64,000 nt of DNA from Magnetospira sp. QH-2 (lineage in GTDB: Bacteria; Pseudomonadota; Alphaproteobacteria; Rhodospirillales; Magnetospiraceae), in the NCBI RefSeq assembly GCF_000968135.1, contig NZ_FO538765.1, positions 3,957,308-4,021,307 of the forward strand. Direction: 5' to 3'. Below, piece by piece: positions 17,229-25,681 of this stretch. The translations under genes were made by a program, and so were the position numbers. Numbering within the stretch: position 1 is the first letter of the stretch; the number at the start of each line of letters is the position of its first letter. The notes below the pieces were generated by a model. That model searched no databases. It was not told the DNA's origin and saw only the letters and a list, made by a program, of their open reading frames with translations.

Positions 17229-18224
17229 ATGAATCGCATTTTCTCGGGCGTGCAGCCCACCGGCAATCTTCACCTGGGCAACTACCTGGGCGCCATCCGC
17301 AACTGGGTGCGCTTGCAGGAAGATTTCGACTGCATTTTCTGTGTCGTCGACATGCATGCCATCACCGTGTTCCAAGACCCGGCCGCCCTGCGCACCTCCA
17401 CCCGCGAAGTGGCGGCGGCGATGATCGCCTCGGGCATCGATCCCAAGGCCAACATCATCTTCAACCAGAGCCGCAATCCTTCGCATGCGGAATTGGCCTG
17501 GGTGTTCAACTGCGTGGCCCGGCTGGGCTGGCTCAACCGCATGACCCAGTTCAAGGAAAAGGCGGGCAAGAACAAGGAAAACGCCTCGGTGGGGCTCTAT
17601 GCCTATCCCAATCTCATGGCCGCCGACATTCTCGCCTACAAGGCCACCCATGTGCCTGTCGGCGAGGATCAGAAGCAGCACCTGGAGCTGACCCGCGACA
17701 TCGCCACCAAGTTCAACAACGATTTCCAGGTGGACTTGTTCCCGCTGCCCGAACCGCAGATTTTTGGCACCGCCACCCGGGTCATGTCGCTGCGCGATGG
17801 CACCAAGAAAATGAGCAAGTCCGATCCCTCGGCCCTGTCGCGTATTTCCATGACCGATGACGCCGACACCATCGCCAAGAAAATCCGTAAGGCCAAGACC
17901 GACCCGGAACCCCTGCCGGACAACAAGGACGGCTTCGAGGGCCGCCCCGAGGCAGCCAACCTGATGGGCATCTATGCCGCCCTGGACGACACCGACCTCG
18001 ACGCCGTCATCGCCCAGTACGGCGGTCAGCAGTTCTCCACCTTCAAACAGGCCCTGGCCGACCTGGCGGTGGCCAAACTCGGCCCCATCGGCGACGAGAT
18101 GCAGCGTCTGATGGACGACAGCGGCCATCTGGACGCCATCCTCGAAGACGGCGGCCAACGGGCCCGGGCGATCACCCAGCCGATCTTGAAGGAGGTTTAT
18201 GAGGTGGTGGGGTTCCTTGGCTGA
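17229..18224 (+). CDS. trpS: Tryptophanyl-tRNA synthetase
   Basis: This class I synthetase charges tRNA-Trp with tryptophan. The 331-residue protein, of standard length, has the HIGH-type motif [12 protein letters not shown] at residues 11-22 and the KMSKS loop ([14 protein letters not shown]) near residues 193-200. [21 protein letters not shown] is the usual substrate-pocket region (NPLMAADIL-type). The ATG at 17229 was chosen as the only start that gives the conserved [13 protein letters not shown]-terminus. The gene is followed by a DUF2333 gene after about 100 bases. Confidence 0.98.
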   Translation: MNRIFSGVQPTGNLHLGNYLGAIRNWVRLQEDFDCIFCVVDMHAITVFQDPAALRTSTREVAAAMIASGIDPKANIIFNQSRNPSHAELAWVFNCVARLGWLNRMTQFKEKAGKNKENASVGLYAYPNLMAADILAYKATHVPVGEDQKQHLELTRDIATKFNNDFQVDLFPLPEPQIFGTATRVMSLRDGTKKMSKSDPSALSRISMTDDADTIAKKIRKAKTDPEPLPDNKDGFEGRPEAANLMGIYAALDDTDLDAVIAQYGGQQFSTFKQALADLAVAKLGPIGDEMQRLMDDSGHLDAILEDGGQRARAITQPILKEVYEVVGFLG

Positions 18225-18331
18225 CGATTCCGCATCCGGAATCAATCGATAATATTCCGAGGGCAGGCCCCTGGCGCCTCCACCCCAACAAGCCTACCTC
18301 CTACCCAGACCCTTTCTGTTAGGAGCCCCCC

Positions 18332-19285
18332 ATGGCCGAGCGCCTGTCCAAGTTCGACATTCCCCGCCTTGAATTCAAAGGCGGGGCGAAGCGTATCGGG
18401 CTGGGGATCTTTCTGGCACTGCTGCTCTATTATCCCCTGGGCATGCTGATCATCCATTCGGTGGACGACGACCTGGAGCTAGCGGTCACCGAGACCGTGG
18501 ACGGAGGCAGCCATGCGGTGGCCATTGCCGAGGTATTGATCGCCCGGGAGACCGACGAGAACCGCTGGACCGCCAACGATCCGTTCTTTCTGCCCGGCGC
18601 GGCCTTGGACAACATGCCTCATTTCCAGCGCGGAATCATTTATGCGCTGAGCCGGTTCGCCATCGAAATGAGTGACCATATCGGCCGCATGCGGGGCTCC
18701 AGCCAAGTGGATGCGGACCTGGACAAGGCCGCCGGATTGCTGAAATACCCCGGTGACGTCTGGTGGTTCGACCTGTCCACGTCCCTGGCGCCGACGGCGG
18801 CGTCGGAAGCCCAGTACCGCTCGGCGCGCCGGGCCCTGCATGCCTATAATGGACGGCTGGCCAGAGGCGAAGCGGTGTTCGAACGCCGGGCCGACAACCT
18901 GGAGGCAACCCTTGAACGCATCGCCGCCGACTTGGGGTCCGCCTCGGCGACCATCGACCAGCACCTGGACGCCAACAGCGGCTTCCTGCTCGATTTCAAG
19001 GTGGATGACATCTTCTATCGCAACAAAGGACGGCTCTATGCCTACTATATGTTGCTGCGCGAGCTGAAAAAGGACTACGCCCATATTATCCAGGAAAAGG
19101 AATTGACCGGCTCCTGGGGCGCATTGCTGGACTCTCTGAGCGACGCGGCGGTGTTGCAGCCCCTGGTCGTGGTCAATGGCAGCCCGGATTCCCAGGTGCT
19201 GCCCAGCCATTTGGCCAGCCAGGGGTTCTATCTGCTGCGCGCCCGCACCCAATTGCGCGAGATCGCCAATATCTTGTTGAAATAG
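18332..19285 (+). CDS. DUF2333 family membrane-anchored protein
   Basis: A 317-residue protein of the uncharacterised DUF2333 family. It has one N-terminal transmembrane segment (about residues 28-48, GLGIFLALLLYYPLGMLI) and a long, mainly helical periplasmic domain. Conserved stretches are RWTANDPFFLPGAALDNMP, QRGIIYALSRFAIEMSD and DVWWFDLSTSLAPTAASE. A good AGGAG precedes the ATG. The architecture (an inner-membrane anchor with a large helical exported domain) suggests an envelope role, but none is established. Its nearest neighbours are trpS and a VOC-family gene. Confidence 0.85.
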   Translation: MAERLSKFDIPRLEFKGGAKRIGLGIFLALLLYYPLGMLIIHSVDDDLELAVTETVDGGSHAVAIAEVLIARETDENRWTANDPFFLPGAALDNMPHFQRGIIYALSRFAIEMSDHIGRMRGSSQVDADLDKAAGLLKYPGDVWWFDLSTSLAPTAASEAQYRSARRALHAYNGRLARGEAVFERRADNLEATLERIAADLGSASATIDQHLDANSGFLLDFKVDDIFYRNKGRLYAYYMLLRELKKDYAHIIQEKELTGSWGALLDSLSDAAVLQPLVVVNGSPDSQVLPSHLASQGFYLLRARTQLREIANILLK

Positions 19286-19373
19286 ACCCTGAGCGCGGTG
19301 AGCAAAAACCGCTTGCCCTGCGGCCCGTTTGAGTCATACTAGAACATTAAATGAACATATGGAGTGGCAAATC

Positions 19374-19811
19374 ATGGAACAGCGGGTCAGTCTGATTACC
19401 CTGGGCGTGGCGGATCTGGGTCGCTCGCAACAGTTCTATGAACAGGGTCTTGGCTGGGTGCGCAGCCCATCGAGTCAGGAAGGCGTGACTTTTTATCAGA
19501 TCGGCGGGCTGGTGCTGGGGCTCTATCCCCGTGCCGCCTTGGCCGAGGATTGCGGCCTTGAAGATGCCGGATCGACGGTTTTCACCGGCCTGACCCTGGC
19601 CTACAACGCCCGTTCCCGCGACGAGGCAGACGGGGTCATGGCTCGGGCCGTGGCCGCCGGTGGCCACGAGGTCAAATCGCTGCAAGAGGTGTTCTGGGGC
19701 GGCTATTCGGGCTACTTCGCCGATCCGGATGGACACCTGTGGGAGGTTTCTCACAACCCCTTCTGGCCCATTGCCGAAGACGGATCCATCCTGCTCCCTG
19801 ATCAACCATAG
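19374..19811 (+). CDS. VOC/glyoxalase superfamily protein
   Basis: A 145-residue cytoplasmic protein of the vicinal-oxygen-chelate fold, with two beta-alpha-beta-beta-beta halves. The N-terminal half has LITLGVADLGRSQQFYEQGL; the C-terminal half has GGYSGYFADPDGHLWEVSHNP, with the E/H metal-type residues near the end. The first-half metal position is not obvious, so enzymatic activity and substrate are unknown. I chose the ATG at 19374, which has GGAG 9 bases upstream; in-frame starts further upstream exist. It appears to be a single-gene unit ahead of the Nfu gene. Confidence 0.8.
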   Translation: MEQRVSLITLGVADLGRSQQFYEQGLGWVRSPSSQEGVTFYQIGGLVLGLYPRAALAEDCGLEDAGSTVFTGLTLAYNARSRDEADGVMARAVAAGGHEVKSLQEVFWGGYSGYFADPDGHLWEVSHNPFWPIAEDGSILLPDQP

Positions 19812-19892
19812 CGCCATAAGGGTTGATTTGCCGGTCTTGATGGCCCATCTATCGGCCAGCATTCACGACGTATTTTGACCCGAGGATCCGCC

Positions 19893-20441
19893 ATGTTTAT
19901 CCAGACCGAAGCGACGCCCAACCCCGCCACCTTGAAATTCCTGCCCGGCCGATCGGTCCTGGGCAGCGGCAGCGCCAACTTCCCCAAGGCCGAAGATGCG
20001 GTCGGCAAATCGCCCCTGGCCGAGCGCCTGTTCCAACTGGACGGCGTCGCCGGGGTATTCCTGGGGGGTGATTTCATCACCGTGACCAAGGGCGCCGAGG
20101 GTGACTGGGAAACCCTCAAGCCGGTGGTGCTGGGCGCCATCATGGATCACTTCACCGCCGACCTGCCGATCATGAACGAAGACGTGGTGCAAGAGACCGC
20201 CGGGGACGAAGACGCCCTGGTGGGCAAGATCAAGGAGTTGCTCGATACCCGGGTGCGCCCCGCGGTGGCCGCCGATGGTGGCGACATTGTGTTCGAGTCC
20301 TTCGAAGACGGCATCGTCTATTTGCATATGCAGGGCTCCTGCGCGGGCTGCCCCAGTTCCACGGCCACCCTCAAGCATGGCATCGAGAACATGCTGAAAT
20401 ACTATGTGCCCGAAGTTCAAGAGGTGCGCGCGGTGAATTGA
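19893..20441 (+). CDS. Nfu-type iron-sulfur cluster scaffold/carrier
   Basis: A 182-residue Nfu protein that carries Fe-S clusters to target proteins. The N-terminal Nfu_N domain starts MFIQTEATPNPATLKFLPG, and the C-terminal NifU-like domain has RPAVAADGGDIVFESF and the cluster-binding CxxC in GSCAGCPSS (near residues 150-153). It is close to the mitochondrial NFU1 type in layout, as expected for an alphaproteobacterium. The ATG at 19893 was chosen because it gives the conserved FIQTE start. Two terminator-like hairpins follow the gene. Confidence 0.95.
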   Translation: MFIQTEATPNPATLKFLPGRSVLGSGSANFPKAEDAVGKSPLAERLFQLDGVAGVFLGGDFITVTKGAEGDWETLKPVVLGAIMDHFTADLPIMNEDVVQETAGDEDALVGKIKELLDTRVRPAVAADGGDIVFESFEDGIVYLHMQGSCAGCPSSTATLKHGIENMLKYYVPEVQEVRAVN

Positions 20442-20493
20442 TTCGGCGTCGCATCGGACCATTCCGAAGCCGATTCATTCAGGTATTCAAGGT

Positions 20494-20520
20494 CCCTCCG
20501 GTGGATAAATCCCCGGAGGG
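20494..20520 (+). terminator. Hairpin downstream of nfu
   Basis: A perfect 8-bp stem CCCTCCGG/CCGGAGGG with an 11-base loop, followed by ATTCTTGCGTTT. It probably helps to end the nfu transcript, although the T tract is imperfect. Confidence 0.55.
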
Positions 20521-20539
20521 ATTCTTGCGTTTGCGGGAT

Positions 20540-20562
20540 AACCCCAGCCAAGTGGGGTTTTT
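20540..20562 (+). terminator. Rho-independent terminator downstream of nfu
   Basis: The stem AACCCCA/TGGGGTT with loop GCCAAG runs into TTTTT, a standard intrinsic terminator. The rest of the 315-base gap before the next gene (20442-20756) holds no gene; a further GGGGTAGCCCC mini-hairpin lies near 20605. Confidence 0.75.
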
Positions 20563-20756
20563 CTGCAACAGGCAGCGATCGTTCCGCTTCCGACCCCCCT
20601 ATTAGGGGTAGCCCCGTTGACGGGTTTTTAATAAAAAGCGCCTCAAAATAGCTTAGGCCGGGCTTGTGACCCGGCTCCGGAAACGGGATGTCAGGTGGCG
20701 GACTAGGCAGGTCGAAGACCTTCCACGGCGCCCCGAAAAGAGGCTGATTAGAGTCC

Positions 20757-21782
20757 ATGGTTCATCATTTCTCTTGGTTCGAACGCGCGTCCATCGCTTT
20801 GGTGTTGTTGTGCCTGATGGGTGTTGGCGGCGCGATGATCCTGCATCCGTCCACCGGTGTGACCACCGCCCCCAAGGCGATCTTGGATTTATCGGCGCGT
20901 ACCCATGCTGAAATTCTTGCCAGCGAATTCGATGGTCTGACCACCGCGGCCGGTCATCCCGATTTCTCCGACACCGAGCGGCGCCCGAGTGTGCGCCTGT
21001 TGGAAGGCACCTTTGCCCGCATGGGCTACAGCCTGGATGCCGTGAAGTCCGGTGGCATCGGCGTCCCGCGCCTGCTGCTGGCCAGCATCCCCGGCGACAT
21101 GGATGAATTGGCCGAACCCAAGGACCGCAAAGCCTTGTTCCTAAGCAGCGTGTTGCCATTGGTGTTGGAAGTGAACGATTCCATCCGCGCTGATCGGGTC
21201 CGGCTGGAAAACATCCGCAATCTGGTCCAGGACCATCAACGGGTTCCGGCTTTGGAGCGCCTATGGCTGACCACGATCGCCGAGAGATATGGTCGTCCGG
21301 AAACCGATTTTAAGGGCTTGCTGAGCCGCATGGATGTGGTACCGCCGTCGTTGGCGCTGGCCCAAGCGGCCGTGGAAAGCGGCTGGGGCACGTCGCGCTT
21401 TGCCCGCGATGGCAACGCCTTGTTCGGCCAATGGACCATGGCCCGCTCCGACAAGGGGCTCGTCCCTCAGGGGCGGGACAAGGGCAAGACCCATCGCATC
21501 AAGGCCTTCGACCGGCTGATCGATAGCGTTGCCGGGTACATGCATAATCTGAATACCCACCGGGCCTATGGCGATTTCCGTCGTCAGCGGTCCACCCAAC
21601 GCCGCACCGGCGGGGCCCTCAGCGGTCATGATTTGGCCGGGACCCTGGGCAAATACTCCGAGCGCGGTCAGCATTACATCGATACCCTGCGCAGAGTCAT
21701 CGACGCCAATGATCTGCGCCGTTTGGACGATGCCCAGTTGCGCGGGCCCGTGGTCACCGCCTTGCTGACCCGCGGCTCTTAA
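20757..21782 (+). CDS. Bax-type glucosaminidase domain protein
   Basis: A 341-residue protein resembling the Bax family of peptidoglycan N-acetylglucosaminidases. One N-terminal membrane segment (about residues 9-30) anchors it. The C-terminal domain has the lysozyme-like signature SLALAQAAVESGWGTSRFA, with catalytic Glu near residue 204, then GNALFGQWT and DSVAGYMHNLNTHRAYGDFR. It probably cuts or remodels peptidoglycan glycan strands in the periplasm. The stop codon TAA lies within the left inverted end of the repeat element that begins at 21780, so the present C-terminus (LTRGS) may have been set by that insertion. Confidence 0.85.
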   Translation: MVHHFSWFERASIALVLLCLMGVGGAMILHPSTGVTTAPKAILDLSARTHAEILASEFDGLTTAAGHPDFSDTERRPSVRLLEGTFARMGYSLDAVKSGGIGVPRLLLASIPGDMDELAEPKDRKALFLSSVLPLVLEVNDSIRADRVRLENIRNLVQDHQRVPALERLWLTTIAERYGRPETDFKGLLSRMDVVPPSLALAQAAVESGWGTSRFARDGNALFGQWTMARSDKGLVPQGRDKGKTHRIKAFDRLIDSVAGYMHNLNTHRAYGDFRRQRSTQRRTGGALSGHDLAGTLGKYSERGQHYIDTLRRVIDANDLRRLDDAQLRGPVVTALLTRGS

Positions 21783-22148
21783 AGCCTTTCGCGTTTAATA
21801 TGACCCATTGTGACCGAATCATTTTGCCTTAGGGGCAGGCGTGGCGCGCAGGGCGTAGCCGGGCTGCGGTCAAGGGTCGCGACGCTCCCCATAGCGCGTG
21901 TCGGGTCCAATCGGACCCGCTAGACACGCGCGCCCTTATTGGAATCGATCACGTTTTTCATGTTTGATCGAATCCGATCAAACATGACGTGATCTAGGCA
22001 AAAGGATCGGCCCACAGGGTGGCCTCCGGTGGCCGCCCGCGGCGTCAAGCTCCCTCACCGATGCGCCGCATCGCTTTCGGGACCTTTCCTGGCGGTTCGA
22101 CTCACCGGAGACCATCACAATGAGTCATATGAAACGCGAAAGGCTTTA
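21780..22148. mobile_element. MITE-like non-coding element with 34-bp inverted ends
   Basis: The ends 21780-21813 and 22115-22148 are 34-bp inverted repeats (TAAAGCCTTTCGCGTTT outermost, then ATATGAC and CATTGTGA) with two mismatches. The 369-bp interior codes for no protein. It includes the CTAG-bounded palindromic core found at two other places in the window. The terminal TA could be a target duplication of a Tc1/mariner-like process. The element fills the gap between the Bax gene and the convergent deacetylase gene. Confidence 0.75.
21892..21997. repeat. Palindromic dispersed repeat, core copy A
   Basis: It starts TAGCGCGTGTCGGGTCC and ends ACGTGATCTAG. It contains two strong hairpins: GTGTC-GGGTCC...GGACCC-GACAC, and TGTTTGATCG-AATC-CGATCAAACA. 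It is shared with 23858-23930 and, in reverse orientation, 51964-52067. Confidence 0.8.
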
Positions 22149-22155
22149 GTTCGTC

Positions 22156-23163
22156 CTATTTAGCGAAAAACTGACGACCGACCCAATGCCACCGGCCTTC
22201 GCGGCCGGGCAGGGTGCAGTTCAGCCGCGTGCGACCGGCGGGCAGGGGGTCGGGGCTGCGGATCTCCACCCGCGAGTTCCCCAGAAGGCTGACCACCGGC
22301 TGAATGCCATGGGACATATAACAGCTCAATCGGTCCCCCTTGATCTTCGGATCCGTGAGGGTAAACCCGAAGGGCGGCGGATTGGTGTTGGTCAAGACCG
22401 GATCGGCGGGAGACCAATCGGTCACCGGAATGGGTCGGGCGCCACTCACCAATTTCACCCGCGCCACATCGCCATATTGTTCGTTGAGGGAGAAGCGCGG
22501 CAAATAGAACCGGTCCTCGGCCCCATGGGCGACCCCGGAATGCTGTCCGAACCCGGCCTTGAACCCCGCCGCCTTGGCGGCGCGCCATTCACGCACCCCC
22601 GCCTCGCCATAGGGATAGGCGATAAGGTTTGGACGATGGCCCAACTCTTCCTTGAAGCGGCGATTGGAATAGGCCAGTTCCTCGGCCAGTTTTTTATCCG
22701 ACACCTGCGGCAAATGGGGATGGCTGGTGGTTTGGCTGCCGATGGTCACTCCGGCATCGCGCAATTCACGGATCTGATCCCAGGTCATATAGCCAGGTAG
22801 CTTGCGGTCCACGGCCTCGGTGGCGACGAACAAGGTAAAGCTGTATCCGGCATCGCGCCAGCGCGGCCAGGCAATCGTATAGGCGGAAAGAAAGGCATCA
22901 TCGACGCTCAGGGCCACCGCTCTGTCTGGTAGCGGGATGTCCTTTTCGAAGGCCTCGACAATCTGGGCCAGGGGCAGGACCTGAGCACCGGTTTCGCGCA
23001 GGGTATTGATATGGGCGTCGAGTTGTTCCAGCCGAACACTGGTGCTTGGAAGATCATTTTCGGCAAAGCGATGGTACAACAGGATGGACGCGGAGTCCGC
23101 CGCCCGAGCCTGGACACCGATCCCGATCAAGACCCAAAGAATCAAAAAACGTAAAATCATCAT
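22156..23163 (-). CDS. Polysaccharide deacetylase (NodB-like), exported
   Basis: A 335-residue protein with a signal peptide (about residues 1-21) and a NodB-type polysaccharide deacetylase domain. It begins SILLYHRFAEND and includes SVDDAFLSAY where the usual catalytic motif is FDDG, the metal histidines in TTSHPHLPQVSD, and LIAYPYGE near residue 190. A C-terminal beta-rich extension (from about residue 240) with two cysteines follows. It probably acts on a cell-surface or periplasmic glycan. The motif change DDG to DDA is noteworthy but both aspartates are kept. The gene is divergent from the RutE-like gene. Confidence 0.85.
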   Translation of the reverse strand: MMILRFLILWVLIGIGVQARAADSASILLYHRFAENDLPSTSVRLEQLDAHINTLRETGAQVLPLAQIVEAFEKDIPLPDRAVALSVDDAFLSAYTIAWPRWRDAGYSFTLFVATEAVDRKLPGYMTWDQIRELRDAGVTIGSQTTSHPHLPQVSDKKLAEELAYSNRRFKEELGHRPNLIAYPYGEAGVREWRAAKAAGFKAGFGQHSGVAHGAEDRFYLPRFSLNEQYGDVARVKLVSGARPIPVTDWSPADPVLTNTNPPPFGFTLTDPKIKGDRLSCYMSHGIQPVVSLLGNSRVEIRSPDPLPAGRTRLNCTLPGREGRWHWVGRQFFAK

Positions 23164-23276
23164 AAGTTTTCATGGCAGGGATTCGCTCGCGCTTCAACCG
23201 CAAAGCACCCTTGTCCCGGAAGGCCGGAGACCCTACCTGCGAAGCAGTCGTTATTTCCCTGACCGAGGAAAATTCC

Positions 23277-23861
23277 ATGACCCTTGATGCTCAAGCTCTC
23301 GACACCCTGTTTCTTGAAGCCCGCACCCACAATGGCTGGCAAGGCCGCCCTGTGGATCCCGCCTTGTTGCATCGTCTGTGGGAGCTGATGCGCATGGCAC
23401 CCACCAGCGCCAATTGCAGCCCGGCGCGGATCTTGTTCCTGACCAGTCCCGAGGCCAAGGAAAAGCTGCGGCCCTTGTTGATGGAAGGCAATGTGGACAA
23501 GACCATGTCGGCGCCGGTGGTGGCCATTATCGGTCACGACATGCGATTCCATGACCAGCTGCCGAAGCTGTTCCCCCATGCGGATGCCAAATCCTGGTTC
23601 GAGGGCAATGATGAGCTGATCGCCACCACCGCCTTTCGCAACGGCACCTTGCAGGGCGCCTATTTGATGATGGCGGCGCGGTCCTTGGGGTTGGATTGCG
23701 GGCCCATGTCCGGCTTCGACAACGACAAAGTGGACGAAGCCTTCTTTGCCGGAACGACCGTCAAATCCAACTTTCTGTGCAATCTGGGTTACGGCAATCC
23801 CAAGGAGCTGTTTCCGCGCAGCCCGCGCTTCGATTTCGATGAGGCCTGTGAAATTCTCTAG
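23277..23861 (+). CDS. RutE/HadB-like nitroreductase-family protein
   Basis: A 194-residue FMN-dependent oxidoreductase of the nitroreductase fold, closest in pattern to RutE (malonic semialdehyde reductase) by length and by [17 protein letters not shown], then [14 protein letters not shown] and GCxxG-type [13 protein letters not shown]. The substrate is not fixed by sequence, and no other rut genes are nearby. The ATG at 23277 follows GAGGAAAA. The stop codon TAG lies inside the CTAG that opens a dispersed repeat (23858), so the repeat sets the gene end. Confidence 0.85.
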   Translation: MTLDAQALDTLFLEARTHNGWQGRPVDPALLHRLWELMRMAPTSANCSPARILFLTSPEAKEKLRPLLMEGNVDKTMSAPVVAIIGHDMRFHDQLPKLFPHADAKSWFEGNDELIATTAFRNGTLQGAYLMMAARSLGLDCGPMSGFDNDKVDEAFFAGTTVKSNFLCNLGYGNPKELFPRSPRFDFDEACEIL

Positions 23862-23930
23862 CGCGTGTCGGGTCCAATCCGCCTCTTAGACACGCGCGAC
23901 CTTATTGGAATCGATCACGACGTGATCTAG
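23858..23930. repeat. Palindromic dispersed repeat, core copy B, bounded by CTAG
   Basis: A 73-bp shortened copy of the core, starting and ending with CTAG. The first CTAG holds the stop codon of the RutE-like gene. The last CTAG is the duplicated target of the IS1380-family element. Confidence 0.8.
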
Positions 23931-25531
23931 CCCGAATTATTCATGAGTCTCCCTGGCATCGCAACGGCCACGGGTCCTCGGCCGGGTTGACGGCCTAATT
24001 TTGGTTTTGATTTTTCAGGCGTTTGGGGGTTGATCATCGGGGACTGAGGGGCGGCTCGCTGCCGCGGTTTTCACGGGCCCTGGGAGGCGACTTTCCCGGC
24101 CATGGCGATCAGGGGTGTTTTGTATGGATATGCCGTCGGCAAGGCGACGGTTATGCGGGATTTGAGTTCCTCGATGCGTACGGCGATTTTGAGGAAAGAC
24201 CGTCGCAGCGTCTCGAAGGTGGCGTTTTTCCAGATTGATTTCCGGGGCGCGGCGTTTCGCAGTTTAAGCAACAGCCAATAGGCTCCGGTATGGAGGAACA
24301 GTCGGAACTGGTTGGCCTCCCAGCGGTGACACGAGGTGCGGTCGGACTTGGTGTAGAGTTTGTGCTCCTTGATCATGTTCTCCATTTTGCCCCGCGCGCA
24401 GTAGACCTTTTCATAGAGGGTTTTGGCCCGGCCTGCCAGATTGGTGACGATGAAACGGATGTCGGAACCTTTTGCGGTGGCCTCGACCCGGGCGATAACG
24501 GTTCGTTCCCGCTTCCAGCTCTTGGCCGCGTAGGCCGTTTGAAAGAACCGGCGTATCTTTTCCTTGCCTGATGTTGCCCGGCGCACGGCCACGTCCTCGC
24601 CCCAGGGTTGGCCGATTTCCTTGAGCCGCCCATTGGAGGACAGGCCGAAGATATAACCGCAGCCTCGGCTTTCCAGCCAGTCCATGACCTCGGGCGTGCC
24701 GTAATGGCCGTCCCCGCGCACGGTGATATGAACCCGGGGCCAGTTGTTCAGGATGCGGGTAACGACATGGCGCAAGACCGTCGCGGCCTCCGCGCCCGAA
24801 GGCCGCTTGCCGGGCCGCAACAGGGACAGGATCGGCTTTCCGGTGGCGGCGTCATAGATATGGATCGGCTGGAAGCAGTAATCATCGTAATGGCTGTTGA
24901 ACAAGGCCAACTGTTGGCCGCCGTGAACCGCATCGCCGGTGTCGTCGATGTCGAGCGTGATGTGTTCGGGAACGCGGGCGAAGCTTTCGCAAAACAGATC
25001 GATCATCGACAAACCCATGCGGGCCAGTTGCCGCCAGGTCGGCGCGTTCTCCAACCGCGACAGGGTCGGCTGGCTCATCAAGTCCCGGCCCGTCTCCGAC
25101 AGCCGCCCGCAGGCCAGCTTGAAGGCCGGATCGACGCGCAGGGCGTCCAGATCGTCGCAATCCTCATAGCCGCAGGCAATGGCGAACATCCGCGCCCGGA
25201 TCATATCGTCGAAACCATGGATCACACTCCCCGGATCGCGGGTGTCGGGAAGATGCGAGGCCAAAAGATCGGCCAAACCGAGGTCACGTTCGATCTCGCG
25301 CAGAACCAGAACGCCGCCGTCGGATGACAAACGGCCGCCGTCGAAACGGGCGTGGATTTCCTTGCCGCCGACGGGTGACAAACCGGGCAGATATGGGCTA
25401 AATTCCTTCATGGCGACCGTAGGTGAAAATGGTGTCGTGGTTTTGGCTTGGACACCATAAACTCTACGATAATTCAACCATTTAAGCTACGTTCGCCACC
25501 CTTTTCGGCCACGGATCGTGAATAATTCGGG
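23931..25531. mobile_element. IS1380-family insertion sequence
   Basis: A 1601-bp element with inverted ends CCCGAATTATTCAtGA (left) and the complementary TCgTGAATAATTCGGG (right), one mismatch in 16. A 4-bp CTAG direct repeat flanks it (23927-23930 and 25532-25535). It encodes one transposase on the minus strand. The family is judged from the protein, the length and the 4-bp duplication. Confidence 0.88.
24071..25411 (-). CDS. IS1380-family transposase
   Basis: A 446-residue DDE transposase of the IS1380 type. The N-terminus has RLSSDGGVLVLREIERDLGL. The catalytic core has TLDIDDTGDAVHG (first Asp) and VRGDGHYGTPEVMDWLE (second Asp), and the C-terminal part has NLAGRAKTLYEKVYCARGKM with the Glu-bearing region. 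No frameshift is visible, so the element may be active. I chose the ATG at 25411 (MKEFSPYLPG); the frame is open a further 22 codons upstream from a TTG. Confidence 0.92.
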   Translation of the reverse strand: MKEFSPYLPGLSPVGGKEIHARFDGGRLSSDGGVLVLREIERDLGLADLLASHLPDTRDPGSVIHGFDDMIRARMFAIACGYEDCDDLDALRVDPAFKLACGRLSETGRDLMSQPTLSRLENAPTWRQLARMGLSMIDLFCESFARVPEHITLDIDDTGDAVHGGQQLALFNSHYDDYCFQPIHIYDAATGKPILSLLRPGKRPSGAEAATVLRHVVTRILNNWPRVHITVRGDGHYGTPEVMDWLESRGCGYIFGLSSNGRLKEIGQPWGEDVAVRRATSGKEKIRRFFQTAYAAKSWKRERTVIARVEATAKGSDIRFIVTNLAGRAKTLYEKVYCARGKMENMIKEHKLYTKSDRTSCHRWEANQFRLFLHTGAYWLLLKLRNAAPRKSIWKNATFETLRRSFLKIAVRIEELKSRITVALPTAYPYKTPLIAMAGKVASQGP

Positions 25532-25535
25532 CTAG

Positions 25536-25681
25536 CAGGCTGCTGAATAAAGTCCGATTTCGAGCCTGTGGCGACACATGCTTCGACAAGCTCAGCATGA
25601 GAGCCTTTGAACTTTCAACATGATAGCCTCACCCTGAGCTTGTCGAAGGGTGAAGCGGGCGGCAGGACAACACTTTTTCAG
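25536..25681. repeat. Second dispersed repeat, copy 1 (split by IS110)
   Basis: It begins CAGGCTGCTGAATAAAGT and contains a long interrupted palindrome whose arms are CTTCGACAAGCTCAG and CTGAGCTTGTCGAAG. It ends ACTTTTTCAG. The other half of its right end, CAGCCTG, lies at 27071 beyond the IS110-family element. Together the ends form an inverted repeat. A second copy lies at 51825-51960. Confidence 0.75.

Noticed and set aside
22090..22112. tRNA-like GGTTCGACTC segment
   Set aside because: It lies inside the repeat element and has no acceptor, D or anticodon stem around it.
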